64,000 nt of DNA from Isoetes taiwanensis (Eukaryota; Streptophyta; Lycopodiopsida; Isoetales; Isoetaceae): positions 1,967,330-2,031,329 of the forward strand of contig JAJEKV010000056.1 in NCBI GenBank assembly GCA_021234155.1, read 5' to 3'. The notes below the pieces were generated by a model, which was given only the letters and a program-made list of their open reading frames with translations, did not search any database and was not told the origin of the DNA. Below, piece after piece: positions 41,840 to 53,229 of the stretch (its first letter is position 1; each line of letters starts with the position of its first letter). The translations under genes were made by a program, and so were the position numbers.

Positions 41840-42431
41840 TGTTTGGGGGGTCAGGTTCGGGGAACTCTGCAAGACAACCCCTCTGTGAGGACCCGTGGAT
41901 CTAACAGGAGAATCCGGGGACTATGTCACGCGGGATTTGCAAGAAAACAAAAGAAGGGAAAGGAAAACAAAAGAACAATGAGACAACAATGATAAGCTTC
42001 CTTGATATCAATGATGATGATACATGAGCTCTCGCAACCGAGAGAAAACTGAAATGAGACAAGACTCAAAACTCATCTAGCCACTCATGTGCTAGCTCTA
42101 CTCATATATATAGTACAATGGCCTTTGGCCCAATATAGACACTCTGACTGATCTCGGTGCCGACTCTTGGAAGGAGGCCTGATTTGCAGAAATGCTGGCG
42201 GTGCCTCTTGAAGTGCCTGGAATCACGCTGACGCTGACGCGGGCGGTGACGGACCATCACTTGTCTGAGCGGCGCCTCTTGGTAGCAGACGCAGGCTTTG
42301 ACTGCGTGGTCTGCTGCTTGGTCTTTTGCTGGGCCTTTGACGACTGACCCGTGCCTGACTGTGGATCCTTGGACTTGACCTGGTCCGTCGTATGCATGAA
42401 TAGTCCTGTACCAGGAGGCACAGGACTAACA
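41840..42431 (-). repeat. 5' LTR (592 bp)
   Basis: Starts the element in the minus orientation. Ends in TAACA at 42431 next to the AGAAC duplication. No clear tRNA primer site follows: the leader starts CCGCCGCCACGCCGGGTTC and lacks the usual TGG. Confidence 0.95.
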
Positions 42432-42436
42432 AGAAC

Positions 42437-42736
42437 GTAGCAACTTAATCTAGAATCTTCTAGCTCTAAAACTCAACCATGATCCCGGCTACATTGCCGC
42501 CATCCACTTGACCATTGCCCTACCCATTCACTTCACATGCACTCAATGGGATTAGCTCGTGACTAAGTGTGGATCCCTGGCTGCCACTGCATGCCTAGAA
42601 ACACTCTGGAATCTTAAATAACAAGAACATAAGCTATTCAAAGATACAAGATGCTATGTGAAATAAGTGATAGCAATGACAATATGACCATGAAATTCAA
42701 CACATGAGCATCAAAGTATAGAACATAATAAAGAGA

Positions 42737-42767
<31 letters not shown>

Positions 42768-43098
42768 ACATTAATAAGCTAGACAAGAAAAACCAATAAA
42801 CATCAACAAGGACGGAGCTCTTCCTCAATCGATCTTGGCTTTTCAGAGCTACCTTTAATAAATCGACACTTTTAAGCCTAAATCAATATTCTCTAAGCAA
42901 TTTCAACCAGTTTTTTTGAATCTGATCTCAACCTGATAGCTACAAAAATCTATGCACAAGATCTCTGATTTATCCAAAATGTCCTTTCCTCTGGCCTTTC
43001 ATTGTGATGTCGATCCCTCTTTCATCTGTTGAAGCAAGTATTAAACCTTCGGGGCTGATCTTATCTACCATAGCCCTTGCAATCATCCAATTCCAATC
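42437..43098 (-). mobile_element. Older LTR, continuation after the gypsy insertion
   Basis: Continues sequence broken at 31350. Holds TCTAGAATCTTCTAG (42452-42466), a partial heat-shock-element-like inverted TTC/GAA motif, and a poly-A run at 42740-42763. The LTR end cannot be placed because no second LTR is in the window. Confidence 0.45.
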
Positions 43099-43744
43099 GG
43101 CAAACCTTATCCTAGATCTAGACACAGCTCTAAAGGAAAAATTCTAGCAATTGACCCCTGAAAATCCATGCCCCCATCACTGTATAAGCTTTTAACACAA
43201 AGTATGTACAAATCTAATCTTAGCTGTAGCAAATCTAATCAAATCTCTCGAATCAAGCAGGCATAAATCTGATAAATTTGATCATGACAGCCCATATGTC
43301 TCTGATTAAATATATTCAACGGAAAGCCTTCACTTGAGGATTTCTTGATGTATAAACCTTTGGACCCCTTGCAATTGCATGTGCCTCAAAAGATCAGCTT
43401 CTCGCTCCAAAAATCAAACTACAGAAGAAGATCCATAGTGCAGTCAATTCTGACCCAACATCACTATTTCTATTATAACTCTTCTATTTGAATGAATTTT
43501 AGCTTGATAAAATTCAATCTAGAAATTTTACTCAAAAGCCTTTTCGATAAAAGAAAAATCATCTAAAAAGGATTTCTAATTGCTGATTTGGTCACCAAAA
43601 CTGTCCAGAAATTGCTCCTTCTACTTTCGTGCTCTGCAAAAGCTCTTGCAAAATCCTTGCTTATATGCTCTCCATGCTGCATGCATGCCAAGCATGATAC
43701 ATACGTCCATAAATATATACGCTGGCCCAACAGGTGGCCAGGTC
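43099..43744 (+). repeat. Dispersed repeat A, copy 2
   Basis: Second copy of 30029-30702 in direct orientation; see that entry. Immediately followed by the plus-strand gypsy pol remnant. Confidence 0.75.
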
Positions 43745-43789
43745 TACTACACTTATAACTTTGCGCTATATAATTTGAAACTGTAGACA

Positions 43790-45070
43790 GACATCCAATT
43801 GTTATATCTAGCATTGGAAGGATAAATTCTAAACCTTTTGTTATTCTTACGGATACGGAAGCACCCATAATTTCGTATTCCCTAGGGTGGCAGAAATTTT
43901 GCAAGTCAAAGCCTTGGAATCTAAACCCAAACCAGTAGTATTGGCAAGTGGGGCAATCATGAACACCCAAGGCCATAGACTTAATTTAGGGATACAATTA
44001 CCGGGAGCATTAGTTGTTATGGGGGGATCGAGATCATGAATATAGGAAAGTATGACCTCATTGTTGGTATGGAGTTTTTGGGAGCAACAAAAGTCAACAT
44101 TGATTGTGAGAAATGAGAGGTTACATTCACTGTACCCAATGGTATACACATCACAATGGCAGATAACCATGTTAATCTGATTATGGAGTGTATTTCCTTG
44201 AAGCAATTGGATAGAGCCATAAGAAAGAATAAGGTTACCTATATTATAAAGGTCACATCTATAGAACCTCCATTCAAGCAAGATGGAATTATTAGTAGAT
44301 TGCCAAAGGCTGTCAGTAACCTACTTAGGGAATTTCACGACCTTTTCCCGATGAGATAAAAGAATTGCCACCTCTCAGGGGGATAGAGTGTGAGATTAAC
44401 CTTGCGCCTGAAACCAAGCCTATCAGTAAGGCTCCATAGAGAATTAATCCTGAGTTGGTAGAACTAAGAAGTGGTTGCAGGACCTTCTGAACTTAAGGTT
44501 TATCTGCCCAAGTGTGTCAACTTTTGGGGCATCAATCTTGTTTTTTGAGAAAGAGGATGGTTCCCTAAGAATGTGTATTGACTACCATCAATTGAATAAG
44601 CATATAATTAAAAATATGTATGCTTTTCTTAGAGCGGATGACCTAATAGACCAGTTGCAAGAAGCTAAGAATTTCTCTAAGGTAGACCCTCGATCAAGTT
44701 ATCATTGGATAAATATAAAGGAAGAGGATATCCATAAGTCAGCTTTTAGAACCAGATATGAGTTCAGTTTTATGCCTTTGGATTAACCAATGCGTTGACA
44801 ACATTCAAGAGATTGATGAATGATGTCTTTCAGGAATTCCTTGATGAATTTGACATCATTTTCTTTGATGACATCTTATTTATAGTAATACCTTAGAGAA
44901 GCATGAACGCCATCTTCAAATGGCTTTGCAAAAGTTGAGAAGGCATAAGTTTTTTGCCAAGTTCTCAAAATGAAAATTTGCTACAATAGAGATTGAATAT
45001 CTAGGACATATAGTCTCGATAGAAGGATCAACTAATCCAGCCAAGATTAACATAGTTAACAAATATGTGA
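43790..45070 (+). pseudogene. Chromovirus-like gypsy pol remnant
   Basis: Decayed protease-RT segment on the plus strand. Seen in order: YDLIVGMEFLGATKVNIDCE and REVTFTVPNGIHI (end of protease, 44045-44160), LLREFHDLFP (44325), LRGIECEINLAPETKPIS (44375), FEKEDGSLRMCIDYHQLNKH (44545), KNFSKVDPRSSYHWINIKEE (44670), FRTRYEFSFMPLD (44745), then FDIIFFDDILFI (active site FFDD, about 44850) and YLGHIVSIEG (44997). Spacing matches chromovirus RT (IDYRQLNK, FSKIDLRSGYHQI). Many stops. It ends abruptly near 45070; RNase H and integrase are absent. Confidence 0.85.
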
Positions 45071-48000
45071 TACATCACCATGAATAATTAATAGCTACAC
45101 TAATTATTCATGTTAATATTTAATAAGGCAAGGTTAGCTATGCTAATTTAAATATTAGTTGAGAGCTAAATATACTAAATTAATTAACAATTAAAGTAAT
45201 TGTCTTAATTTAATTATTAGTTAAACCTAGTTTACCAGTTGCCACTTGTCCCAAATCGATTGGGCAGAGGGAAACTACTAATCAGAGTTAAATCTAAATT
45301 GGGAACTCATCCCCAATTCGCCCCAAATTGATTTGGGGAAGCTTGGAGGAGGAGGAGCAGTCAGACTCACATGGAAGATGGAGAACCTTTGAGATAACAT
45401 TTATAGTCAGGAAATTGGTTAGTAGATTAGATAGCTTGAATTCCTTGTATGTATAGATGGATGTTAAATCCTATGTTCATTCTTAGTTTGAGGTTATGAA
45501 TGGATGTATTGTAGTTCTATGTCACACCTCTTGTGCTTGTGGGAGAAATTGGGGTAGAAATCTAAAAGCTAGTAGGATTATTGTTTCTAGCTAGAATCCC
45601 TATACAATCCCAATAAATGCAGCCTGCGCATAGAGCCCACCTGGTTGTAGATGCTACGTTGTGATTGAACACCAGACAATAGGCACAATGGTAATGTGCA
45701 GGTGGGGCATTGCTGAGCATGACTACTGGGGCCCTTATAGTGTGCTAGGATTAGTGTCGGTCACTGAATGTGGGCCGAGGTATGGGCCTGCCTGAGTCCC
45801 CTGGATCACAGGCGTTGTCCCTGGCTTGATAGGATGCGGTTGTTCCCGACCTATGGATTTTGTGGGGTTAAGTCGGGTACGGACATGTGTCGCCACGATC
45901 CTCCAGCTACTCACAGAACCATTGTGCTCCGGGAGGGGACTTGTTCTATTCCTGCCTCATCGGATAGGGGAGATGCAATCTAGAGTATTTCTATAGGGTG
46001 ACTCCATGGGATTACATCGCTGGAAGGCTACAATCACACCACATCATGTTTCAGCCTATCTGCAAAGTGTGCATAGCGATAGGTGTGGACTATCCTAGCC
46101 AATGTTCTATGCCAGCCAAAGCCATTGTTATGACTCTGTCTGTTGTTAGCCAGAGGTCTTGACCATCAATCGATCCCCTTGAGTCCGAGCCCAAGGTGTA
46201 ACCTTCATTTCTGATGCATTATGTATGTTTATGATTGTTTGGTAGTGATGATGGATGGGCCACCCTTCGTGGTAGCATAATATTTATATGTATTGTTGCT
46301 AGGTGCTAACATGTACGTATACTTCCACTATGCATGATATCCCAGAGCGAATGGAGCCAATGACACCTTCGTGTACATTTGGCCATCACAAGTAGCCCGA
46401 GTCAGACGAAGGGCCCTTCCTGGTGATATGTTTGCCAGAAAAGGGGGTTTCTTTTATTTATACAATCGAAGCATCAAACCACCAAACTTGAACAAACAAA
46501 AAAAAGTTCATCTTATCTTCATTTCTTAATTGAAGCTTCTTGCGTTTACAGTGTCGACCTGTAGTGACCAATTCTTTACTCATATTTGAACTCAGATATC
46601 TCCCAATTTGTTGATCTGGCTTTGGTGAAATTGCATGCTTTCTACTAAGTTTTGTGAGTGTGCCTACACAAAAATGCAAAAAGAAAGATTATTCTCTAGC
46701 AGCTGTGAAAATTTACCATTTTTATTAGTTTTTTCTAGAAATGGGAAAGATATGTCATCTTGAGTTTATTTGAATTTCTGGAGAATTTTGTGTTATAGTC
46801 TGGTCACCTTAAGTGGTGTGAAGATTATAAGCTTAGAAATCTCTCTCTCCCCTTTCTTTTTTTTTTGGGGGAAGGACATCAGACTTTATTAATAACACTA
46901 TGACAATATAATGCAATTCACACTATTTTCCTCTCCTACAAAGAGAAGAATAATATATAATCATACCTTTAGAAAAGTTACTTTAACCAGGTCGAACTTC
47001 CACATCCATAGAATCATCAGGGACATCCACTGTAACAATCGTAGCAGAAGGGATCTACACTAGGAGCATACTACATATGGCCCTAGGTCTCTACCCCCTT
47101 CCCAATACAAGAGGAGCAACATGATCAACCAACATCCCATACATCACATCATGATCAATATCGATCTCATATGAACATCTTAACCTAATCATACATAGTT
47201 AACTAACAGTTAGGGTTCCTTGATTAGGGTTCAAGATGTTCAACAAAGGATCTAGGGTGGCTCTACTCTAGACACAAATCACTAACCCATCTGGAGTGCT
47301 AACTTCCAGATGAACTAACATGAACTCTTACTCAACCTACCTCCTCCAGAAGCGCTTCCTCCCATTCCTGGCATCTCCATGCTCCTAGACGTGGTTCGAA
47401 GGCTTGCTCCCTCTACGATCACACACACCTTCCAGGGGCTGCTGCTCCAGGCTAGACTATGACGAACGGTGCTCGAAACGGGGTTTCGGGCACGTGGATG
47501 AGAGTTCAGGTGCTAGGTTAGGGAAAAAGGTCTAGGGTTAGGGTTAGAGCTCATATAGGTGTGGGTCCACGTGGGATGCCAGGTGGCACCACTAAGATGA
47601 GGCCGTGTGGCGGTTGCCTAATAGGATAAGGTCATGTGGAAATGGGCCTTATCCTAAGGTTATCTAAGTTAACAATTAACTTAGATGTGCACCCCTTGCC
47701 ACTTATCCAAGGCATACAAGGCTACCTAGGTAGACTTGTACGGTGACGGGTCCAGGAATATACGTATTTATGGCGTATATTCCCCTGGAACGTCACATTT
47801 GTCCATTTGCAAATTGTTCCTCCCTTAGTTACACCTTTTCTTATTCCAAAATTCAGTCTTTCTCAGGATTCTCTTGCTCAAGATAGCCCAGTTGGTGGTG
47901 AGCTTCATCCTTAAGGGGTGGTAATATGTTTGTTTCTCATATTTCCTGATGATTGGTTTGTAGATAAAGCCTAGAGTTTAGACATTTGTATTAAATTGGT

Positions 48001-48966
48001 CCACTTCCGGTTTCTTTAGGAACTGTGGGATTTAAATTCATAGATCTGAGTTCTAGAACCCAAGTGGATTGATTTAGAAGTTTTTGAAGAACAGATGCAT
48101 CCACTCAATCAGCTAGGAATTATGTTCCTGAACTAACATATGTTTTTTTTGAAGTAGAATTATCCAATAATTTAAGAAGTCCCAGGGGATCCCAGGTACA
48201 GTTCTCAATGATCACTCCCAACCACAGATCAAGTTCCATATTTTTTCCACCACGCTGCGTGGTGCACCTCAATAATGTCTCATGGCAATAAAAGCCACTG
48301 CAAACAAAGTTTCTAGTAAGCTTATGAATATCCACACCATAAAGTCAAGAAAAGCCAAAAAAGAGAGGGAGATTCTGCAGATGGGGCATGTAATATGGTT
48401 GTGGCAGAGCCACGAATCAATACAATCTATGTGGGTAGGTTGCATGCTCTAAATTCACGTCCAACTCTGAGTCTAAAGCACCTTAGACGAATGCTCACTT
48501 GTATTTTATTCACAGCGAAGCCCATAAGCTAAGTAATGAAGTGGCTGCATAAATCTTAAACCTCGAACAATTAGTTTATCCCTTAGCCCTTTGCTGGAGA
48601 AAAAATGAGAATGATTGTCTGTACTAAATAATCCAAGTAATAGCACCATCAAAAAGAGCTCTGAACCTCAAAAGAGCAAAAAAAATCCTAGGGAAAACAA
48701 AAGGATCCTTCTAAAAACCACCAACAATTCAAACCTAAAACCTTGATGCAATGCTTTCAACACAAGGTCTGCTGCAAGAGCTTTTGCTCAAACATACAAG
48801 TATGAGACTAACTCCAGTTCTAGTAGCACCCCGCTATTACTAAATAATGTAAGAGAAAAAGTAAACCATAACAGGCTAATCGATTCACTTTTATTACTGC
48901 AAAGGTTTTTTTCCTTGAAAACCCTTCAGGGCAGGGGTTTTGTACTCTTGACAGTTATATATGCGT
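45071..48966. other. Long non-coding stretch
   Basis: No gene recognised in about 3.9 kb. Holds AT-rich sequence (45070-45240), mixed sequence that may be decayed LTR (45240-46430), a CTAGGGTTAGGGTTAG telomere-like scrap at 47531-47548, and a hairpin GTCCAGGAATATACG..CGTATATTCCCCTGG at 47749-47787. Short open frames are scattered and lack coding character. Confidence 0.4.
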
Positions 48967-49560
48967 TGTAGGGTCCCATAGGCTAGTTGATCTCCATGAA
49001 TGATAAAAATCAATTCAATTCTATTGGGAAGATACTTAATTGCTATTGATTTAGATTAAGGATTTAGATATCACCCTAAAGCTCATAATTAGAGCTCACA
49101 AACTGGTTTCTTCCCACAACCAAATTTTATTCTCAGCTGAACCACTTGATTATCTGCTTCTTCTCCAGAATGAGAGTCCCAGTAATCCGGCTTCAGTCTT
49201 CTTCCTATAGTTCTAGTTGCATAGTTCCTCTCCTTCAATAGGTTAATCCGTTGTCCTCTTCTCAACAGGCCGCCACCTCATGGTTACAAATTCCCACACT
49301 GAAGCTTTTTACTCTTTTTAGAAGGAGGCAGTTGTCGCCGCGTCATGGCTATAAATACCCTTAAGCTTTTTAGCCTTTTTAGTGGGGGTAGCTTCTGTAA
49401 GCTGCAGATCCGCAACCAAGTATTGGCGTTTTAAGCAGCCAGTATGTGCCTTTTTATGCATACCAATATCTGAATACCTGGCTTTTTGCTTTGCAATAGT
49501 TCATGCCAAAAAAACTTCTTTTTTTACTAAAGATTTTTCCCCTTCAACCAAAATATAAAA
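48967..49560 (+). repeat. Repeat R, copy 1
   Basis: GGGTCCCATAGGCTAGTTGATCTCCATG...ACCAAGTATTGGC... matches 56018-56400; its second half (TTGCATAGTTCCTCTCCTTC onward, about 49208) is repeated at 49905-50222. It precedes each decayed copy of the cupin gene end, so the copies were duplicated with their flanks. Confidence 0.7.
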
Positions 49561-49620
49561 TATAATTGCAAACCTTATCGCATTCACAATAGGAAAGAAA
49601 TAAAATCATTAACTTTTTCC

Positions 49621-49890
49621 CTTTTTGAAGTACAAGGAATAATTGAATTTCATCCTAGGAAGAAGGAATCTTATAGATATAGGTACATCTTTGATTTAAA
49701 TAACGTAGGTACATGTAGAATTCAAAAGGGAAGTTTGCATCAAGAAAGCTTGCATCTATGATCGAGGTGAAAAGAATATTGCATCTTGCAATCTTTGCTG
49801 ACGAAGTTCTTGTTCAATTTCTTCATCAATTTTGAATGCAGCTTTAATGGTCCATGATAACAAGCTCTTCCATATTGAGATCCTACCATC
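49621..49890 (-). pseudogene. 11S-globulin-like cupin, last-exon fragment
   Basis: Minus-strand reading gives ISIWKSLLSWTIKAAFKIDE, EIEQELRQQRLQDAIFF and SPRS before a stop, matching exon 4 of the gene at 56692-58167 and its 3' flank. No upstream exons are present; at 49890 the sequence passes into repeat R. A truncated duplicate. Confidence 0.8.
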
Positions 49891-49904
49891 GAAGATCCTA
49901 CATA

Positions 49905-50222
49905 GTTCCTCTCCTTCAATCCATTAATTCGTTGTCCTCTTCTCAGCAGGTCACCACCTCATGGTTACAAATTCCCTCACTGAAGTTTTTTACTCTTTTT
50001 AGAAGGAGGCAGTTGTTGCCACATCATGGTTACAAACACCCTTACTGAAGTTTTTTAGTCTTTTTAGAAGGGGGTAGCTTCTGGAAGCTGCAGATCCGCA
50101 ACCAAGTATTGGCCCTTTAGATGGCCAATATGTAGCTTTTTATGCACACCAATATCTGAATATCTGGCTTTTTGCTTTGCAATAATTCATGCCAAAAAAA
50201 ACTTCTTTTTTTACTAAAGATT
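49905..50222 (+). repeat. Repeat R, partial copy 2
   Basis: Repeats 49208-49560 with about 10 percent difference (CATAGTTCCTCTCCTTCAAT through ACTAAAGATTT). Confidence 0.7.
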
Positions 50223-52705
50223 TCGCCCTTGCTGTGACGCACCTTGGGGGTTGAGGGGTAAGTTAACGTTTTTATTTTAAGTCTTAACCATAGGTTAGGA
50301 ATATTTGAATATGGAAAAGAATAGCAATGGTTGGGAAACAAATTGAATACGGTATTTATACTATGATATGGTAGATATTTGAAGGAAATAGAGGGAATAT
50401 CTAAATTAGAATAGAAGAGCTATGATTAGGGGAGATAAACTAGATAGGAGAATAGGGAGATTTCTCCTATTAATTGGAAAGGGGAGAATATTTTTCTAAC
50501 TTTAGAATTCTAATGGTATAAGAATGTCCTTTTGTGGATTGATAACCCAAAATTCCTGCCAGCACCAAACAAGCTTGCTTTAGGAGAGAAATATGAACTG
50601 GTGGGTTAGCCGGAGTTAGAATCTTGGATTTTGAGATGGCTTGGATGCCGTTGTTGTTGTGTGTTTAATCATTGTATTATGAACGTCTATGAAACCCATG
50701 TTACATTGCGTTACCATCATTTAGTTATGCGGCCAGTGTTTTTCCTAAGCTCAAGCTTCTCCTGTGTATCTTAAGAGATGCTTCCTATTCATCCATGGTT
50801 TTTCCTAGTTTTCTTCCGGAAAGACTCATGGTATTGGCGCCTATGGCAACTCAAACCTCTGCTGGTTATGTCAAACTCAAATCTCTGCTTTCAGTTAACA
50901 AAAGGTGCTGAATCTAGTTCCAAAATATCCCAAGAAGAGTTATCTCCCAAATCCGGCTTGTCTGCCTCCATCTCGGCCAATTCCATCCTTGTTTGCAATT
51001 TTGCCCCTGTTCTGTGCGATACAAGCCTCTGTTATACAATTTTTATTCTTTTTCGCATCTTTTTAACTAAGTTTTGTGTTGTAGATCCACTAAAGTCTTG
51101 TAGTCCAATTGTTTGTTTAAAACCATTATTCCAGAGAGCTAGGTTCGAATCTGGCCTAAAATGCATTTTTGCCTAACCTTTCTTTTAACCTTTGTTATGT
51201 CATATTGTGCCTCACTCATGTTTCTAGTTACTCCATATAGGGTTCTTTGCTTGTAAATAAAGGTTGTTGAAGTGTTTCCTTTATGTTGTTTGAAATGTTT
51301 CAAGGTGGATAACTAACTAAGAATGGTTGTGCTTGAATGAACCCGTCTCTTTGTCGACGCCGAAGGGATCCAGGTGGAAGAGCATCGTGCATACTACGTG
51401 ACTGGTATGTGGACGTATATTCGTGTCGCGAACGATATATGTGTGAGCTCGGACGAGGGATTGATCATCCCTGGATAATATTAAGTGATGAAGTTGTGTT
51501 GTGATATTGTGTTTCTTTTCAGACTACTTTGGACCCAAATGACGGTTGCCCACTTAGTCCTTCCCCAGGTCTAACCCCACCCTTACTTCTTTTTATCTTC
51601 AAGATGGAGCAGAACCAGGGGATGCTGTTGACCGGTGTAGTTAGAATCGACCTGGAAGAGCTTTGGAGCTTCCTAAGCTTTGGATGCTTTCCAACGATTC
51701 ACTTATGGTTGTGCATGTGATCTGCACGACATTTTTGATCAAACTCTTTAATGAACATTCTTTTAGAGATTCAGATCATACTAGTTTGACCTCAGACAAT
51801 GAGGATTATGACACCTTCAACGTTCCTAAGTAATATTTTGTTATTATTTATTCTTATCTTAATATGAATGATTTCAAGACTTCAATACAATTCAAGTGTC
51901 AAACGTGCTAGGAGCGTTTCACCTTTAACTAAAATATAAATGTTTGCAAACGTTATCGTATTCACAATAGGAAAGAAACAAAACCATTAGTTTTTTGGGT
52001 TGCCCGTAGGGGGCAACCCTCTTGTTGGAGGGTGGAGTGACAGTAGGGGGCAACCCTCTTGTTGGAGGTTTTCGTTGCTTGCGAATCTGCCGGCTGTGCT
52101 TCTGCAAAAAGAACTGATTAAATTTCCCTTTGTGCAAGATATGAGCATGGCTTTGGCTTGGTTCCAACCCTATAATCCTTAGAGCATGGCTTTAACTCAA
52201 TTCCATCCTCGAAATCCTTGAGCAAGAGCGCTCCGATCCTTGCCAAAATAAGTCCCTCCAGAATATTATAGGTCAAACCCTTGCCTGAGCTCACGATCCG
52301 CAATCAAAGTGCTTCTGTGAGCAAAAGATGAAAGTAGCTCTAAGCGTATTTCTCCAAACGGCGGGGTGTTTCCCAAATTATTTCATTAAATGGGAAAGGA
52401 AGATCGTGGCCATGTCTGTCAGTGTGGTAACTCTCCCTTTGCATAGATTTCAGTCTTATAATCTACCTTTTCATACCAATCTTCACTTGGGTGTTTGTAG
52501 AAATTGCCCTGTCTTGAGCTCCGGATCAGCTCCATTTTGCTGCCGGAGATCGGATTTAGTTTTGCTTCGCAGTTTCTCAGCCTTGAGGACGAAACTTCTA
52601 TTGGGTTTTAGTGTTTTGTTTGGACACGTTTCGTGCTATGGATATTGAGCTGTTTGAATGCTGAATCTATTTTGCCAGACTGCTTTGCCTCAAAAGCCCT
52701 TTTTT
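50223..52705. other. Non-coding stretch with one tRNA-like motif
   Basis: No gene. 51090-51160 looks like a decayed tRNA-derived sequence (TAGTCCAATTG ... GGTTCGAATCTGG B box). 52007-52065 has GTAGGGGGCAACCCTCTTGTTGGAGG twice. 51330-51470 is GC-richer than its surroundings but not open. Confidence 0.4.
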
Positions 52706-52911
52706 TGTCATGAACCTACTCGAAAACAAGGAAAATACGTGGAAAGTATGCAAGAAATACGGAAGAAATATGCCAAGATCGGCAAAGAATCTGATATATG
52801 AACAGGAATCAAGAATACAATGGCCCGAAGGCAAGCAGGAACACGAGACAGATGCCTAGAAGGCTCAAGACTGGTGTTGAACCGGAATGGTTTGACAAGA
52901 AGGAGGTGCCT

Positions 52912-52922
52912 CCTTATATATC
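52912..52922 (-). promoter_or_regulatory. LTR TATA box
   Basis: ATATATAAGG on the minus strand, about 70 bp downstream of the heat-shock-type array, followed by GAGGCACCTCC. Confidence 0.6.
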
Positions 52923-52991
52923 TAAGCTGACGGTCAGGATCGTGCCACTCCAATGGATGAGATCGCGCCAAGTGCCGCACATGCATTTAGG

Positions 52992-53019
52992 TTCTAGAAT
53001 ATTCTAGAACCTTCTAGAG
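52992..53019 (-). promoter_or_regulatory. Heat-shock-element array in LTR
   Basis: Six alternating half-sites TTC-TA-GAA-TA-TTC-TA-GAA-CC-TTC-TA-GAG with exact 5-bp spacing, which fits the nTTCnnGAAn consensus for heat-shock factors. Compare the heat-responsive copia element ONSEN. Confidence 0.65.
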
Positions 53020-53070
53020 ATAGTCCCACATATAAGAAAGACGTGAAGGAATATCTTCAACAAATATTGG

Positions 53071-53140
53071 TAGCGCACTTGGCAAGGGTGTGTGACTTGC
53101 AACTAGAAGGTTGCGAGTTCAAATCCTGTCTTGCGCAACT
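53071..53140 (+). ncRNA. tRNA-like (SINE-type) segment
   Basis: TAGCGCACTTGGCAAGGGTG resembles a pol III A box and GAGTTCAAATCC (53115-53126) a B box, with CTTGCGC then partly pairing with the 5' GCGCA. The length is tRNA-like but D and anticodon arms are poor. Likely a tRNA-derived remnant within the LTR and not a working tRNA gene. Confidence 0.35.
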
Positions 53141-53229
53141 ACTCTTTTGCATCTGTGTGACGACCATATTTTGTACATATTGAGTATAATGATCGTATGC
53201 TACGAATATCCGTATGGTCGTCACACCAT

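Larger units (their letters stand above)
31351..42431 (-). mobile_element. 11.1 kb Ty3/gypsy LTR retrotransposon, Tat-like
   Basis: LTRs 31351-31943 and 41840-42431, both TGTTTGGGG..TAACA, flanked by AGAAC at 31346-31350 and 42432-42436. Order on the minus strand: gag, protease, RT, RNase H, integrase, then 3.9 kb of extra 3' sequence, so Ty3/gypsy order. No chromodomain follows the integrase. The long 3' region and a convergent antisense ORF resemble the Tat lineage (Grande, RIRE2, Ogre). Several frameshifts and an in-frame stop at 38491 show it is inactive, but the close LTRs (few percent difference) suggest moderate age. Confidence 0.95.
52706..53225 (-). repeat. LTR of a chromovirus, heat-shock-type promoter
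   Basis: On the minus strand starts TGTGACGACCATACGG at 53225, after a purine tract GGAGGGGGATGG, and ends ATGACA at 52706. It follows integrase-chromodomain sequence, so it is the 3' LTR. It has a TATA box and an upstream TTC/GAA array, and on the opposite strand a tRNA-like segment. The partner LTR is not in the window; the element is truncated at 54164. Confidence 0.7.

Noticed and set aside
39289-41888. Plus-strand ORFs opposite gag and protease
   Set aside because: They are shadows of well-supported minus-strand gag-pol reading frames.
47531-47548. Telomeric repeat (CTAGGGTTAGGGTTAG)
   Set aside because: Only about two imperfect units; not a telomere or a meaningful interstitial tract.
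51090-51160. tRNA gene
   Set aside because: A B box (GGTTCGAATCTGG) is good, but the acceptor stem does not close and the A box is poor; at most a decayed tRNA-derived repeat.
52906-52922. Host gene promoter at the TATATAAGG box
   Set aside because: Position between the heat-shock-type array and LTR end, and the adjoining integrase-chromodomain, fit an LTR promoter better.
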